DNA of 64,000 bases from Diphasiastrum complanatum (lineage: Eukaryota > Streptophyta > Lycopodiopsida > Lycopodiales > Lycopodiaceae). Position numbers and translations under genes: made by a program. Shown here one piece after another: positions 12,779 through 26,100 of this stretch. The first letter of the stretch is position 1, and each line of letters begins with the position of its first letter. The notes under the pieces are model-generated. The model ran no database searches. It saw only the letters and a list, made by a program, of their open reading frames with translations, and was not told where the DNA came from. The stretch is from assembly GCA_029204225.1 (NCBI GenBank), contig CM055100.1:64575592-64639591 (forward strand). The letters are read 5' to 3'.

Positions 12779-15700
12779 TAGGCACACATTCCATGATGTT
12801 CCTGGAACCCTAAACCCCAAACACGACAAGCGATTTTGAATTTTTATCTGTGACAAAATCCAGCAAGGATTGATGCACCTAAACTGGAACACATTGTATC
12901 CGAAACATTCAGCAATTCATTGCCAGGTTCCTCTCCCTACACTTGCATCCTATCCTATGCCACAGGGGATATGCTATTGTAGATTGATCGGTAGCATCTA
13001 CATGGTTGGGTGGTTTGGCTCCATTGTCATTTCTTTGTGTGTGTCTTGTAAGCAGGATCTTGGAAGTGCTTCTCCTTACGTCAGCCATTATGTACATGTC
13101 ACATAATGGCTGACATTATTGCTTGTGCAATAGTCATTGACTTTTCTGAGTCATTATTCACAAAACAATATTTTCAAAGTAAAATTGCGGCTAGTGGCCT
13201 TGAGGAAAATGATTTCAACTTCTATTTGGCAGCTAGATTTCAGAAAATTGGATGCTGATACAGTTCTTGCTACAAGAAAACCCATTTGAAATCAGGGAAC
13301 AAAGACTAGGCTTAGGAGAACCCGTGCTTCACAAGAGATTTTTGAGCACTTAGCATTTACTGGTAAGCCTCCTTCTCCTGCTATCTTTCAAGAACCACAA
13401 AAAAAGCCCTACAGTTTTCTAATGAGTATGCGTAACTTAAAGAAAAACCATGTAACAGATTTATGATGAAAATAAGCAGCCGACAAAATGCCTAGGGAGA
13501 CAAATTGATTTCTTCATATTGCAAGGGTCAAATAGAACGGTGATGTCATTAGGCTCTTACATTGCTAAGATCAAAAACCATAACAAGAGCTTCACAGTTT
13601 TCCAAAAGTGAATGACCCTTTGTTCCAGCATTTATGTGTTTGTTATAAATGTCTGCTATCCAGATGCATACATTCGCAGTGTAGTACTTTGTGTCTATCA
13701 TCCATCTGTGAAGACAAAGAAGTTGGTTAGTCTCATAACTATCATTTTTCAGAGGCTTAAATAATAAAAATTATGAGGCTAAGACTTGAGATGATAGAAA
13801 TGAATAAAATACAAAAGTCAGAAAGCCCTAAGCATTGATAAATTCTCCCAAGACCTACAATCTTGCAAAGAATTATTTGTGTTATACCCATGGCCGGTCA
13901 CGTCTCCCAGTGATACAACTTCTGATGCCCTCTCACTACCAAGCAACCCTGAAAACATCAACATATTGTCCCTATGTCATAGAAAGTTTTGCAAATTTCA
14001 AAGATGCAGCAGCATATGATAACATTCAATTATCTTAAACATTTATCAGGAATAAAGTACCTATCGCAGAAGGCGCTCAACCAGTAAAATTAAAGAACGA
14101 GAGAGAGAGAGAGATGCACATAGAAACACGGTGTATTTGTAGACATGGTAGTAGCAGCTTTAACGATCATACAAAGTAGCAAGAATATAAATGTTCTCAC
14201 ACATGAATTGGCCCTTAAAAATATCTGGCTGGACTGCCTACAAGTAACAACACCAATTTGCAAATTTTTTTGTTCACTAAAATTAATCCTAGACTGCTGT
14301 AATAGACCACGCAGTCAGCATGAGGATGATACATGGCAGTCCCAGATGTTCTGCCACCTCACATGCTCCAGCTATGATGACATGGCTGCTGAATCAGCTG
14401 CTTATGGCCAACATGTCACAACACGACATAAAGTATAACAAAGTACACGAGACAGTTACTATTTTCTTAACAAGCCTGACAAAGTCATATCACAAAGGTA
14501 ACCCAACTCCGCTACTCAGATCCACATCTCTCCGTTCAAATCATTTCAGAATGATCCTTTCCCCACCATTCTGGATCTCAAGAGTTTCAGGCAACAAGAG
14601 CTCTAATAGTTACGGAGAGTGTGCGAGAACAGGCAAACAAAACTATTGAACACAAGGGAGAGAGGATGTGAGCATTTTCTATTCAACTTGTTGAGGGTGA
14701 AAGGAGGGTCCAGCAAAAACATTTCTTGAACTTTTACTTGTTACTGTCTCCCAATGTTTACAGAAGAGCTATAACAGAGTCTTTGAATTGGTCTCTTTTG
14801 TGAACAGCTAATCAAAAACACGGAACCAGAAATCAGCACAAAAGATAGATAAAGAGGAGATTTCATGTTCAAAAGCAGATGCCAAATCCAAACTTGGCAA
14901 TGGTGGATAAAACCTATAAAACTGAATCCCCTTAACAAGAATTATTAACAAGTTAAAATGCAATACTCCCCTCCTCCAAAAGAAAAGTCTAGTTTAGAAT
15001 CACTCAATTTCAGTGCCTTGTCTTTCAGTAAGGGTAAGTATGGCGACCACCTCCACCATTCAGTAGGTGATGTACTAGTGTGTTTTGTGATCAATAAAGT
15101 CTGTACTTTTGTGTGGTATTATCTATCTATGGTTCCTATGTACCACAATCCTCTCTAGGAACCACTTCAGGTTTTGCACCACAAAAAATTTCACAACCAA
15201 AAAAGTCACCTCACAGCTATTCAAGAGGTTTGTGATATTGAGTAGCTATCTTGTAGGAAATAGAAGCCTAAGGATCCAGAATCTTAACTATTCAATCACA
15301 CAAAGCATTCTCAAAAGAAAGAGAGAAATGGCTAGAAACCCTCTTGAAACTCGTGGACAGCCAAGGAGAATAGTTAGTATTGCTTACAAAAGTGTCTCAT
15401 GTAAATGGGATGCACACATATATATATAGTCCAAGATGACTATCTAACTTCATGACTATTGGCTATCCAACTACTTGACTATTGACTATCCAAGTTTCTA
15501 TAAGTTACATAGAAAGAATAAGGTAACTCCAATATGTTGGGGTACTTAATGTCACAATTAGGCCTAGTGGACCCATGAGTCCCTACCAAGTTAATTTCAT
15601 ACTAACTTAGCTAACTCTAAGTTTAGTAGGCCTAATATAATAAATGACCATGGTTACACAACTCTCGACCTTTTGGGTCAAAGTAACCTATGGTAATGTA

Positions 15701-17081
15701 AGCAATTCCATTTACATTCCAACACCCTCCTTAAATGGAAATGCATAACATAACATGAAGTAACTTCTCGAAAGAGAAAAATGCAACTTGTTGTCCGAAC
15801 CTCATGTCACCAAATAAACTTCGCACCGAAGTAGTCGAAATCTCATCCCCAATCATGTCCAACATATAAAAGGAAAAGAATGCGTAATAATGAAGCATCA
15901 AGTCGAAGGGTGAGGATTAGCCTGCTCCTTGACTATTCACTATCCAACTTTCTATAAGTTACATAGAAAGAATAAAGTACCTCCAATATGTTAAGTTGGG
16001 TTACTTAATGTCACAATTAGGCCTAGTAGACCCATGAGTCCCTACCAAGTTAATTTCATACTAACTTAGCTGACTCTAAGTTTAATAGGCCTAATATAAT
16101 AAATGACCATGGTTACACAACTCTCGACCTTTTGGGTCAAAGTCACCTATGGTAATGTAAGCAATTCCATTTACATTCCAACACCCTCCTTAAATGGAAA
16201 TGCATAACATAACATGAAGTAACTTCTCGAAAGAGAAAAATGCAACTTGTTGTCCGAACTTCATGTCGCCAAATAAACTTCGCACCGAAGTAGTCGTGTC
16301 CAACATATAAAAGAAAAAGAATGCGTAATAATGAAGCATCAAGTCGAAGGGTGAGGATTTGCATGCTCCATCCGAAGTAGGGAACCAACATAAACTCGAC
16401 GATGAGTCGAAACATGGACTTGTAATCCATTATAGGCTCCCACATCATTCGAAAAAACTTCTTACCATAAGGACAATAAAAAGAGTACCAAACTCTTTTG
16501 ATATCTCACATCCTCCCAAACCTTACCATCAATGACTTGCTCACATAGAATAGGCAATGTACCAACATTATAATGAAGAGTAAGTGTAGAACCAAAAAAA
16601 TCAGCAAGAGGTACTGATTTTAAAGAGGCATGTGCCTTCCCTTCGTAGCTATAGCAAAACCTATCTAACTATAGTCTAACTCGACTTTTACTAAATATAG
16701 ATAAGGGCCCCTAAAGTCAGCATGCAAGCATGGCCCAATAATCCTAATTAGTCTAGATGAGAACATTAGGGATAATAATGTAAACATTACTCTAACACAC
16801 TCCTCTTCCTTCGAGAAGCTGCCAGAAGATGTAGACGCCGAAAACAACTCAAATCTTCCAGATCCAAAGCACCTAACATTGTGTTAGGTCCTTCTTCTTC
16901 TTCAGCAAAATTCTCATCCTGCTTTTTCTTGACTTGTTGTGCCAACACTCCTTGGCATAATGCCCTGATTTTTCACAAAAAAAAAGCAATTTTCCTTTCA
17001 AACTACTTCTTTCCATCTTTTGATCAATTTGATTGATTCTCCTCCGGATCTTGCTGCTTCTTCTTCTTCTTTCCTACAAAA

Positions 17082-17142
<61 letters not shown>

Positions 17143-20100
17143 AATTCCACAATCAAAAAACCTGCTCTGATACCATGTCAGAATCTTATCTACAAATTGT
17201 AGATGGAGTTAACTAGTCCTGCTAGCATTCACAAATCAATATTAGTATAGAGATTAAAGAGAAATCAAATTATAGAAGAATTGAGCAAAGCTCTAAAACA
17301 CTTGAATGAATTGTGGTTGGGTGCCAGCCTACATATATACTTTCTCTGATCTATGTGAAAAGCTAAAAGCATAAAGCAAACAGCTAAAGACAAAAAAGCT
17401 CATTGCTATTATTACTACCTATTTTGGGTAAAGTTTCAAGTTGTATTTCTAAGTAACAAAACCAAGTCCTATTCTAGTAGTAGTGTGCCCAGTGCCCCCT
17501 CCATGCATGACTAAAAAATGACATTGAAAATAGTAATGGCCCCTATAATAGCACGCAAGCATGTCCAAACTCACACTAAGGGGTACCAAATAAAAACTAA
17601 TTCCTAACACTAGTCACTCTAGCATGCAAAATCTTGATAATCATGACAAGTGCATATTTTGTGATCTTGAACTTAGTGATCATTATGAGGCAAGGAGGCC
17701 TCGGGTTCCCTTCAAGTAGCAGTCTTTGCTCGAAACGCATTTGAAACGGGACGTACGAAACGACCCCGTTTCAAAACAGCGTTTCACTGTTCGAAACGAC
17801 TGATGAAAAAATGAAAAAAAAAATTCCAATACAGCATGGGCCCACGGGGTCTTTTTTTCCACTTTTTGGCACAATAGAGAAGCCTGAGAGCCCGAGAGAA
17901 AGAAAGAAAGAAAGAAAGAAAGCTTTATTAACATCTTGGATGCCAAACGGCATATAAGGCCAAATAGATACATCTCAAGTGTGATAGATACTGAAAGGAG
18001 CATGTAAATGTCTCCATAAACAAACAACTACTAGCTAAAATAATTGGTCTATCAAGACCAGATAAAAAAACTGTAAAGTCTCTAAAATGCTAATGGAAAT
18101 GGAAGTTCGAAACATGGTACAATGGGGTGTCATATGACCAACTGTACAATAACCATCCGAACTATGTGATAGATCATGTCAACACTGAAACGTTGCTAAA
18201 GAAAGTAAGTATAGAAGAGGATGCAGGTACTGGTGCTGAAGCGTTGGGTCTACGTCCATGAGCTCTAGGTCTATGAGGTCTCCTGGTAATTCTAACATGT
18301 GATCCGGAGGCAGTACGCTGACGACGATCACGATGAGAGTCCCGAGGTAAAATATCTTACTCATCCTCTGATAAAATATCAGCATCTGCTCTAGATCATC
18401 TCCTGGAGAAAAAGGAGATAATCTGAGTCTGCTGGGAGTCATGGTATCCATATTGATCTCTCTGACAAATATCCCTACGAAGCAGGAACATCTCACGAAG
18501 CATCAGTGCCACATCGAGGGTCAGCATATGAAATGAGAGAGCGAAGTGTGATTGGAGAATCCCAGAAAAGACAATGATAGCGTCCGCGAATCTCATAATA
18601 GACAGGGCATCTAAATAAGAAATATTCCTCTGACTCCACCTCTCCTAATGTGCACATCTGACAAAGTCTACTCATATGAGGGATGCCCTGGAATCGCCCT
18701 GTCTCCACATATAGCTAGTGTGAGGAAACTCTGAACTAACCCAATGTTCACAGAGAGAGAGAGAGAGAGAGAGAGTGAGAGAGTCATTGAGTGAGTGTGT
18801 GTTTGTTGTGACTTGTGTGGGTTGTGTGTGTTGTAAATTGTGTTGTGATTGTTTTGCGAGAGAGATGTGTGTGTGTGTGTGTGTGTGTGAAAGAGAGGGA
18901 GTGTTTTGTGTGTGCACTATGTGTGTGAAGTAGAGGGAGTGTGGGTGTGTGTGTTTTAGAAATTAGTACTTTCAAGTTTCTAACTTTGAACTTTCAATCT
19001 CCAAATTTGCAACTTAGTTAGTTGAAACTGTTGTCGAATGTTTTAGGTTTGGATGCACCATAATATCAGATGGTTGGACCGATGCAAGGAGGCGCCATCT
19101 TGTGAATATATTGGTGTCTTCTTGCATGGGCACCAAGTTTTTGAGATCCATTGATACGTCGGAGCCAGGAATGGCGTTGGATGGCAAGAGATTGTTTGAG
19201 TACATTTCACAGGCCATTGAGAAGGTCGAAAAAGCGAATGTTGTCCAGGTATGCACTTTCCACTTTCAAGTTTCAACTTTTGACATTGAGCTTTAAAGTT
19301 AGTAACTTACAACTTACATTTTGTGCAATGTGAATCGTGAATCATTGTTTTAAACATTGCAATTTACATTAGCCATTTACATTTGCAATTTGCATTTGCA
19401 TTTGCATTTGATTCCGGAATGCTCAATGGTGAATATTCATGAGTTATGATTCGACCTTTGTCGGAATTCCAATGCAGGTTGTCACGGACAACGCGTCCAA
19501 TTGTATTGCCATGGGGAAGCTAGTGAATGAGAAGTACCCTTGGATTTTCTGGAGCCCATGTGCTGCACATTGTCTTGACCTCCTAGATGAAGACATTGGG
19601 AGATTACCCTGGATCAAGGAGGTTGTAGACATGGCACAATTCTTGGTGAGATTTGTTGTTACATACCTATGTAACTAGCAGCACTTCAGTGACCCCTATA
19701 TGTCCATTAAGTGTTGGGGGCTAAATTGCAAGTTACCCTTGGATAAGGGGTACCCTTAAGATTAAGGGTAGGTGCCTTTGGATAAGGGCAGGCAAGTGAC
19801 TATACCTTGGTGTGTCATTGGAATCAAGTTACCCTTGGATAAGACGTACCCTTAGGATTAAAGGTATGTGCCTTTAGATTAAGGTACTGGTGTCCTTGGA
19901 TAAGGGCAGGTAGGTGTCTATGCCTTGGTCGAAGGTATGGAACCTAGTGAGGTGTTAGAAAGTCATTACCATGGGTGTTTTGGTTATTTTTCTAAACCTT
20001 GGGCCTCAACCTTGAACCATATCACTTTATTGGTCTTGGACCAAAGTATACAAGCACAACTTGGGCAATGGGACCTAGTAGGAGGGCGCACGGTGTCCAT

Positions 20101-23100
20101 TGAGTTTCCAACTCCCACAAGAAAGGCATTCAAAGAGTCATAGGTTATGGAAGAAGTCTTTTGACCTTCCTCCATAAGCCTATGAAGGTTCTTTAACTCC
20201 CCTAGGCCTCTCTCTTTCTCATTGGTTGTGCATGGAACTCCATAGTGTATTGGAGGGTGCCATTTGCCATCTTTGGTTTTCTTAGGATTGTTGGAATTGG
20301 GATGTGTTTCATTAACAGCTTCCCTATCCTTCCTCTTGAATTGAAAACCTTTTTTTGGCTCATTAGGCTGGTGACCCCTAGATGGCTTAGGTGTGTCATC
20401 AAAATACTTTGTAGCCCTAATAGCATCTTCTAGGGTTTTCGGATGGTTCCTACGAACGTCCACTTGGTAATCTTTTGGTAACCCATCAATAAACATTAAC
20501 ATTTGTACCTTTGGTGGAATGTCACTATAAAGTGGATTCAGGTACTCATGGTGAATAAATTGTTCCAAACCTTTATTCATTGTTAAATGACTCAACTTTT
20601 GAAAGTGTTCATAGTCATCTAATAGTGGTAAGAAGATTCCCTAAAAACTATGCAAAAATCATCCCATGTACAAGGTTGATTGCCTTCTGCAACTAGGTCA
20701 TCCCACCATACTAAGGCTCTTCCTTCAAGAAACATAGTTACAGTGGACAACTTTTCACATTCAAGGAATTGGTTCATGCCAAAGTATTTGTTCCATACAT
20801 TAAGCCATGAACTTACCACTTGCAAGTTCTTATCTTTCTTCTCCCCCTTAAACAATTTTACGGGAGGTGGAACTACATGCTTCTTCTGGTTGGCTAACTT
20901 AGACTCTAAGTCTCGGTTCCTTTGATTAGTTTCAAGAAGCTTTTTTTAGTGGCTTGAATTTGTTGGTATAAACTTTCAAGAGCTTGTGCCACATTGGATG
21001 AGTTTGATAGATCAAATGATGAGTTTTCAATGGTTTGATCCATTGGAGTTGCTTGTGTGTTTTCCTATTATGCAAATACAACAAGAAGTAATTCTAATTA
21101 AAATGATAGAAATGCTTCAATTCTTACAACCAAAAGCCCACTTTAAAACTTCTCTAACATAATAAAAAATCAGCCCCTAAACAATTCTATAAGCATCACT
21201 ACTCTTTATCAAGAGAACTAGATTCATTGGGTACTTCAACTACAAGCTTCCTATTACTAGAAAAGCCAATAATCTTCCCCAAAAATTTTTTAGTTTGTGA
21301 TCTTTATAGAACTTGAAGAAGGTTAGAAAGGTTACCATCCTTTGTCTAGCTCTGATACCACTTTTACAAATGAAGTCAAGAAGTCCTCCTAATCCAAAGG
21401 TAGTGCTTCCAAAGGTCCTCCAAGTAACCTGCAAGCTCCAAGATGTTCCCCAACTCCAAGTCAGGATGCCTCCACCTGCAAGTAAGGATCTTCAAGCCTC
21501 CATGGATCTCTCCTCCACCTGTGTCCCTAATCTTAATCACAAAGGTAGATAACAAGTGGCCTCAAGTATTCACCACCCAACCATAACTAGCTAGCACATG
21601 CAATCTTGCAACTTGGCTAATCTAGCACCCCCTTGCTAACCAATAACTAATCACAAGCATACCACCACAAACCATAGCATACTCAAGATCCAAACCCTAC
21701 TTATGTCTCATACCATAAGCAAGATCCAAACCCTAAGCATACTACACACAAGAAAACACTCTATACGCTAGTAGCCCCACTAGAGCATAAGCATAGCAAA
21801 CAAAAGAGATCTCTCTCCCTCCCTATGGGCGCCCTTCTCATTCGGATGAAGGGGGTTGTGGGTGGCCAAGCCGTAACAGTTTTATTTGACAATGGATCCA
21901 CACATAATTTTATTAACGCTAATTTGTTGCAGAAGGTACCGGTGGAAACAAAGCAAAGTGGCCATCGATACACAGTGAAGCTGGCAACGAGAGCGGAAAG
22001 CCAAATTTGGGACCGGATAGTTCCACGTCTACCAATTGAGATTCAAACCTATAAGGATGAATTAGACTTTCACATTATAAATCTATATAGGGTGGATGTA
22101 ATACTTGGAAAGGAGTGGTTCTATGAGAGGAACGAGTCTATGAAAAAAAACTATGTAACTCACAGTTTGTCGTTTTTGCATAACGACTCACTCATAGAAT
22201 TAAATGGAAATGTTGATATTTCTACTCCATATATGGTTTCTGCTTTAGAAACAATTAAATGTATGGATGTTATGGATTGTAATTCTTACTTATGCTGGTT
22301 AAAAGATTTTACTTACCATGATGAACGATCTTCTTCGTCCATATCTGGGAAAGTTTGTGATAGTGTACTTAGATGATATCCTCATCTATAGTAAGACCTT
22401 GGAGGAGCATGAGGAGCATCTCAGGACTGTCGTAAAGTTACTTAGACAAGAGAAGCTTTTTGCCAAGGAGTCCAAATGTGTATTCTTCCAGGATAGGTTG
22501 TTATACCTTGGTCACGTTATTTTGGACCATGGTTGGAAATTGACCCAGAAAAGTCCGACAGGTACGTGAATGGCCTATCCCTAAAACCATCCGTGAGGTT
22601 AAGTCCTTTTTGGGCTTTACAGGGTTTTTTCATAAATTTATCTTGAACTATGCATTAATTGCATTGGCCTTGATGAATATCCTCAAAGGGGCTAAAAGAG
22701 TTAGCCAACACAATAAGTTCAGTCCTCCAGTTACTTGGACTGAAGAGATGAATCAGAGTTTAGAAAACCTCAAATACTGTGTGACTACAACACCTATTTT
22801 ACACATAGTGGATCCTAACAAGCCATATGTGCTTGAAACGGATGCCAGTGACTATGCTATAGATGCAATCCTATATCAGGATGGTAGGCCGGTTGCTTTT
22901 GAAAGCAAGAAGTTAGATCCTACTCAAAGGCGGTATTCCACCTATGACAAGGAGCTTTTTGCTGTAATTCATGCCCTAAAAGTTTGGAGACATTATTTAT
23001 ATGGCTCCCAGTTTACCATAGTTAATGACCATCAAGCGTTAAAGTATATTAACGACGCGGTCGACCTTAGGGGTCGTAAGGCCAGATGGTCAGAAATGCT

Positions 23101-26100
23101 CCAAGAATTCCATTATGACATTGAGTACCGAAAGGGTACTTCTAATAGTGTCGCGGATGCCTTAAGCCGGATTGGAGAGGTTAATCAGTTAAGCTTTTCT
23201 AAAATCCTATCTGAGTTGTATCTGTCCTTAAGCGATTTGTGTAAGACCGATAGATACTTCGGTCGTATTTGGCTAGACATCCTGGCAAGTTCTTCTAGAT
23301 CTAGTGATGAGCTTGGAATGCAGGATTTCAAGAATTCTCCTCAGGACAAGATACAAAGAGACTATTCCATAAGGAATGGGTTACTTTTCCGGAATAGAAA
23401 GGTTTGTGTGCCAGAAAATGATGACATTAGGGCCCAAATCCTGCATGAATGTCATGACAGCCCGTGTGTAGGGCACCCTGGCTCACAAAGGACGCTTGAC
23501 TTAGTAAAAGGAACTTTTAATGGCCAAACTTTAAAATTCAAGTGGAGGCATATGTCCGCAAGTGTGGACAATGCCAGGTTAATAAAGCTGAAAGACTTCA
23601 GGTAGCCGGTTTACTAATGCCCTTGGAAATTCCCGAAAGAAAGTGGGAAAGTATTTCCATGGACTTTGTGGTTGGGCTACCTTGGACGGGGAAGCAAAAT
23701 GATGTCATTTGAAAAATAGTTGACAGGTTAACTAAAATGGCGCAATTCATACCAACCAAGCAAACTGTCAAAGCTTTTGAACTTGCTCAGCTTTTCGTTG
23801 AAAAGTTGTTCAGGTTGGTTTGCTGAATGACATTGTTAGTGATCGAAATCCGAAGTTCACTGGCAAATTCTGGCAAGCGGTCTTTGAGAAATTAGAGACC
23901 ACATTATGGGGTTATCAGATCATCCTGAATCGGATGGTCAGACAGAGAGGACGAACCAGTCTATGGAAGATATGCTTCGAGCATATGTTTCCAAGAGACA
24001 GTCGGATTGGGAATGGTACCTTCCAATGATTGAGTTTGCGTATAACAGTGCAAAGCACTCCACGACGGGTTTTAGTCCATTTTCTCTTATGTATGGTTTC
24101 CAGCCTAGGGCTCCCATTTCAGTGGGCCTCAAAGGCCTCAAGGTTAAAGCAGCAGTAGATTTCCTGCATGATATGCAAGAAATGTTGCTTGTTGCTCGCG
24201 AGAACATAAATAGAGCCCAATTTTACGCTAATCAAAAGCGACAACCTAGGGTCTATGAGGAGGGGGCTTGGGTATATCTTAGAATCCCTAAAAAAGCTAA
24301 GGTATTCAAGACTGGGAAATGTCCTAAGTTATCACCTCGTTATGCAGGGCCATTCCGTATAGTAAGGAAACTCCATCGGAATGCCTATCAGCTGGAGCTG
24401 CCTCAAGGTGTTAAGCTTCATCCAGTTTTTCACATTAGTCATTTAAAGGAACGACTTGGTGGAAATGATGACTTGATACGTCTGGAAGACTTAGTTCGGC
24501 TTGAGGACTTGACATCTTTTGTACCTACAAAACCACAGGCCATTGTTGATGTACGTCAACGTGGGCTCAGAAACCGGCAGGTACCTGAGTACTTGGGTCG
24601 TTGGAAAGGAAGTTCCGAGGATGATGATACTTGGAAAAAGGAACATGACCTTAGACTGAGGTCCCCTGATTTTCTTCCTTAGATAAGGAATTTTTTAAGG
24701 AAGAGGGAATGTTAGGGACCCAACTCCCTTGGGTCCCAACCCTGAACTTGAGACTGGACAATGACTGGGCCTGTAGACTTGATTGGTGACTCGTGAACCT
24801 GCATGGTTGCCACGTGTCATGATCTAGGTGTGCAGATGGCTTGGAGTCTCTCTCCTTGGAGGTATACAAGGGGAGGAGGACTCATTTGCCATCCATTCTG
24901 ACTACCTAGGAGGAGGTGGATGGAGAGCATGTGCACAGCCAGGATGTATGCTAGCTTGAGGCAGGAAATGGCTGAGAGCCTAGGCGATGGTATGGGACGT
25001 TGCTAGGATGGAAGTCGGATCCCGCTTGATACGGTCACAGGCCAGAGCACGGAGGGTGGACCCAGATTAGGTCCTACACGGGGTGGAACGTGAATCGTTC
25101 GGTCTCTTGTGCTTAACCGGCACCTGGAGGTTTGTAGGAAGTAGTAGTATGTAGCAAACTTTCTACTGCGCAGCTAGAGAGGTTGGTGTATGTGCATGCC
25201 AACCTACAGCTTGGGAAGAAGCGAAGAGAGACTGGGGAGTCCATACAAGTAATGATTAAACTGAATTCTATAGAGTCTAGTATCTACCATGATTTGTCTA
25301 GATAGTTATTAGTAGAGTCTACACTAAGAACCTTCAGGCTTCAAGTTTCAACTTTCAACTTTTACATTTCAAATTTGCTATTTTTTTTAAAATCGTTTAC
25401 TAGTACTTACTATTGAGAATCAAAATCTTGGTTTAATTTCAATTTTCGAAGGTTAATCTCGAATCCCGATGAGATCGATGTGGCAAGGGTTCCAGACTTG
25501 CCACCAAGATCACAAGAGGAGGAGGATGTCTATGCTCTACTCCATCGGGAGGCCTTAGCAGCTGCAGGTTGATTTCGATGCCCGATTCCCCGATTCACTG
25601 CGTTATAATAGTAGGCTTTTAGTACTTTGAAGTTTTGTAGATATACTAGATAGTAGATAGTAGATTACTAGATTGTAAATTGTAAATTGTAAGTTAAAAG
25701 TAATGTGACATGTCGACTCTCAAGCCTAAGTCCTAATTCCAATTTCCTTGTGTGCATTGCGCAGGGCCTACTACTCAAGCTGCAGTACGCAGGACCAGGA
25801 GCGCAGGAGAGGGCCCGAGCCATGCAGCAGTCTCAAACACCTCTGAGAGTCCCTCTGGCTCTGACTTAGATGAGGAATCCGCCACTAAGGGTGAGGGATC
25901 AGATGAGGATGAGGATGAGGATGAGGAGGTGGGCAGCTAGAGGCTAGAGCCTAGATGGGGGGGGGACTCAATGCTCAATACTCACTGCTCAGCATAGATG
26001 ATAGTGGCATACTCTAGGCTCTAGCATAGTAGTTATACATATTACATATGACAGTTGACTTTAGACTCATGGGGCCTCGGGCTTGAGCCTTGAGGCCTGT

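Larger units (their letters stand above)
7791..13560 (-). other. Intron 3 of the AAGAB-like gene (5.8 kb, LINE-filled)
   Basis: The donor GTAAGA follows the AAT codon of exon 3. The acceptor TTGCTTGCAG precedes the CCA codon of exon 4. The intron contains antisense LINE pieces and microsatellites between about 8709 and 12778. The remaining parts (7791-8708 and 12779-13560) show no gene. Confidence 0.8.

Noticed and set aside
12650-12892. Minus-strand open frame with an Arg-Glu repeat
   Set aside because: It is a translation of the (CT)n/(AC)n microsatellite.
14041-14100. A possible P-loop exon near 14060 on the minus strand
   Set aside because: Its frame ends in a stop and lacks GxxxxGK. 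The exon at 28594-28723 fits motif and phase exactly.
18672-18975. Minus-strand Ser/Leu- and His/Thr-rich open frames
   Set aside because: They are translations of AG and TG repeats, with no conserved domain.
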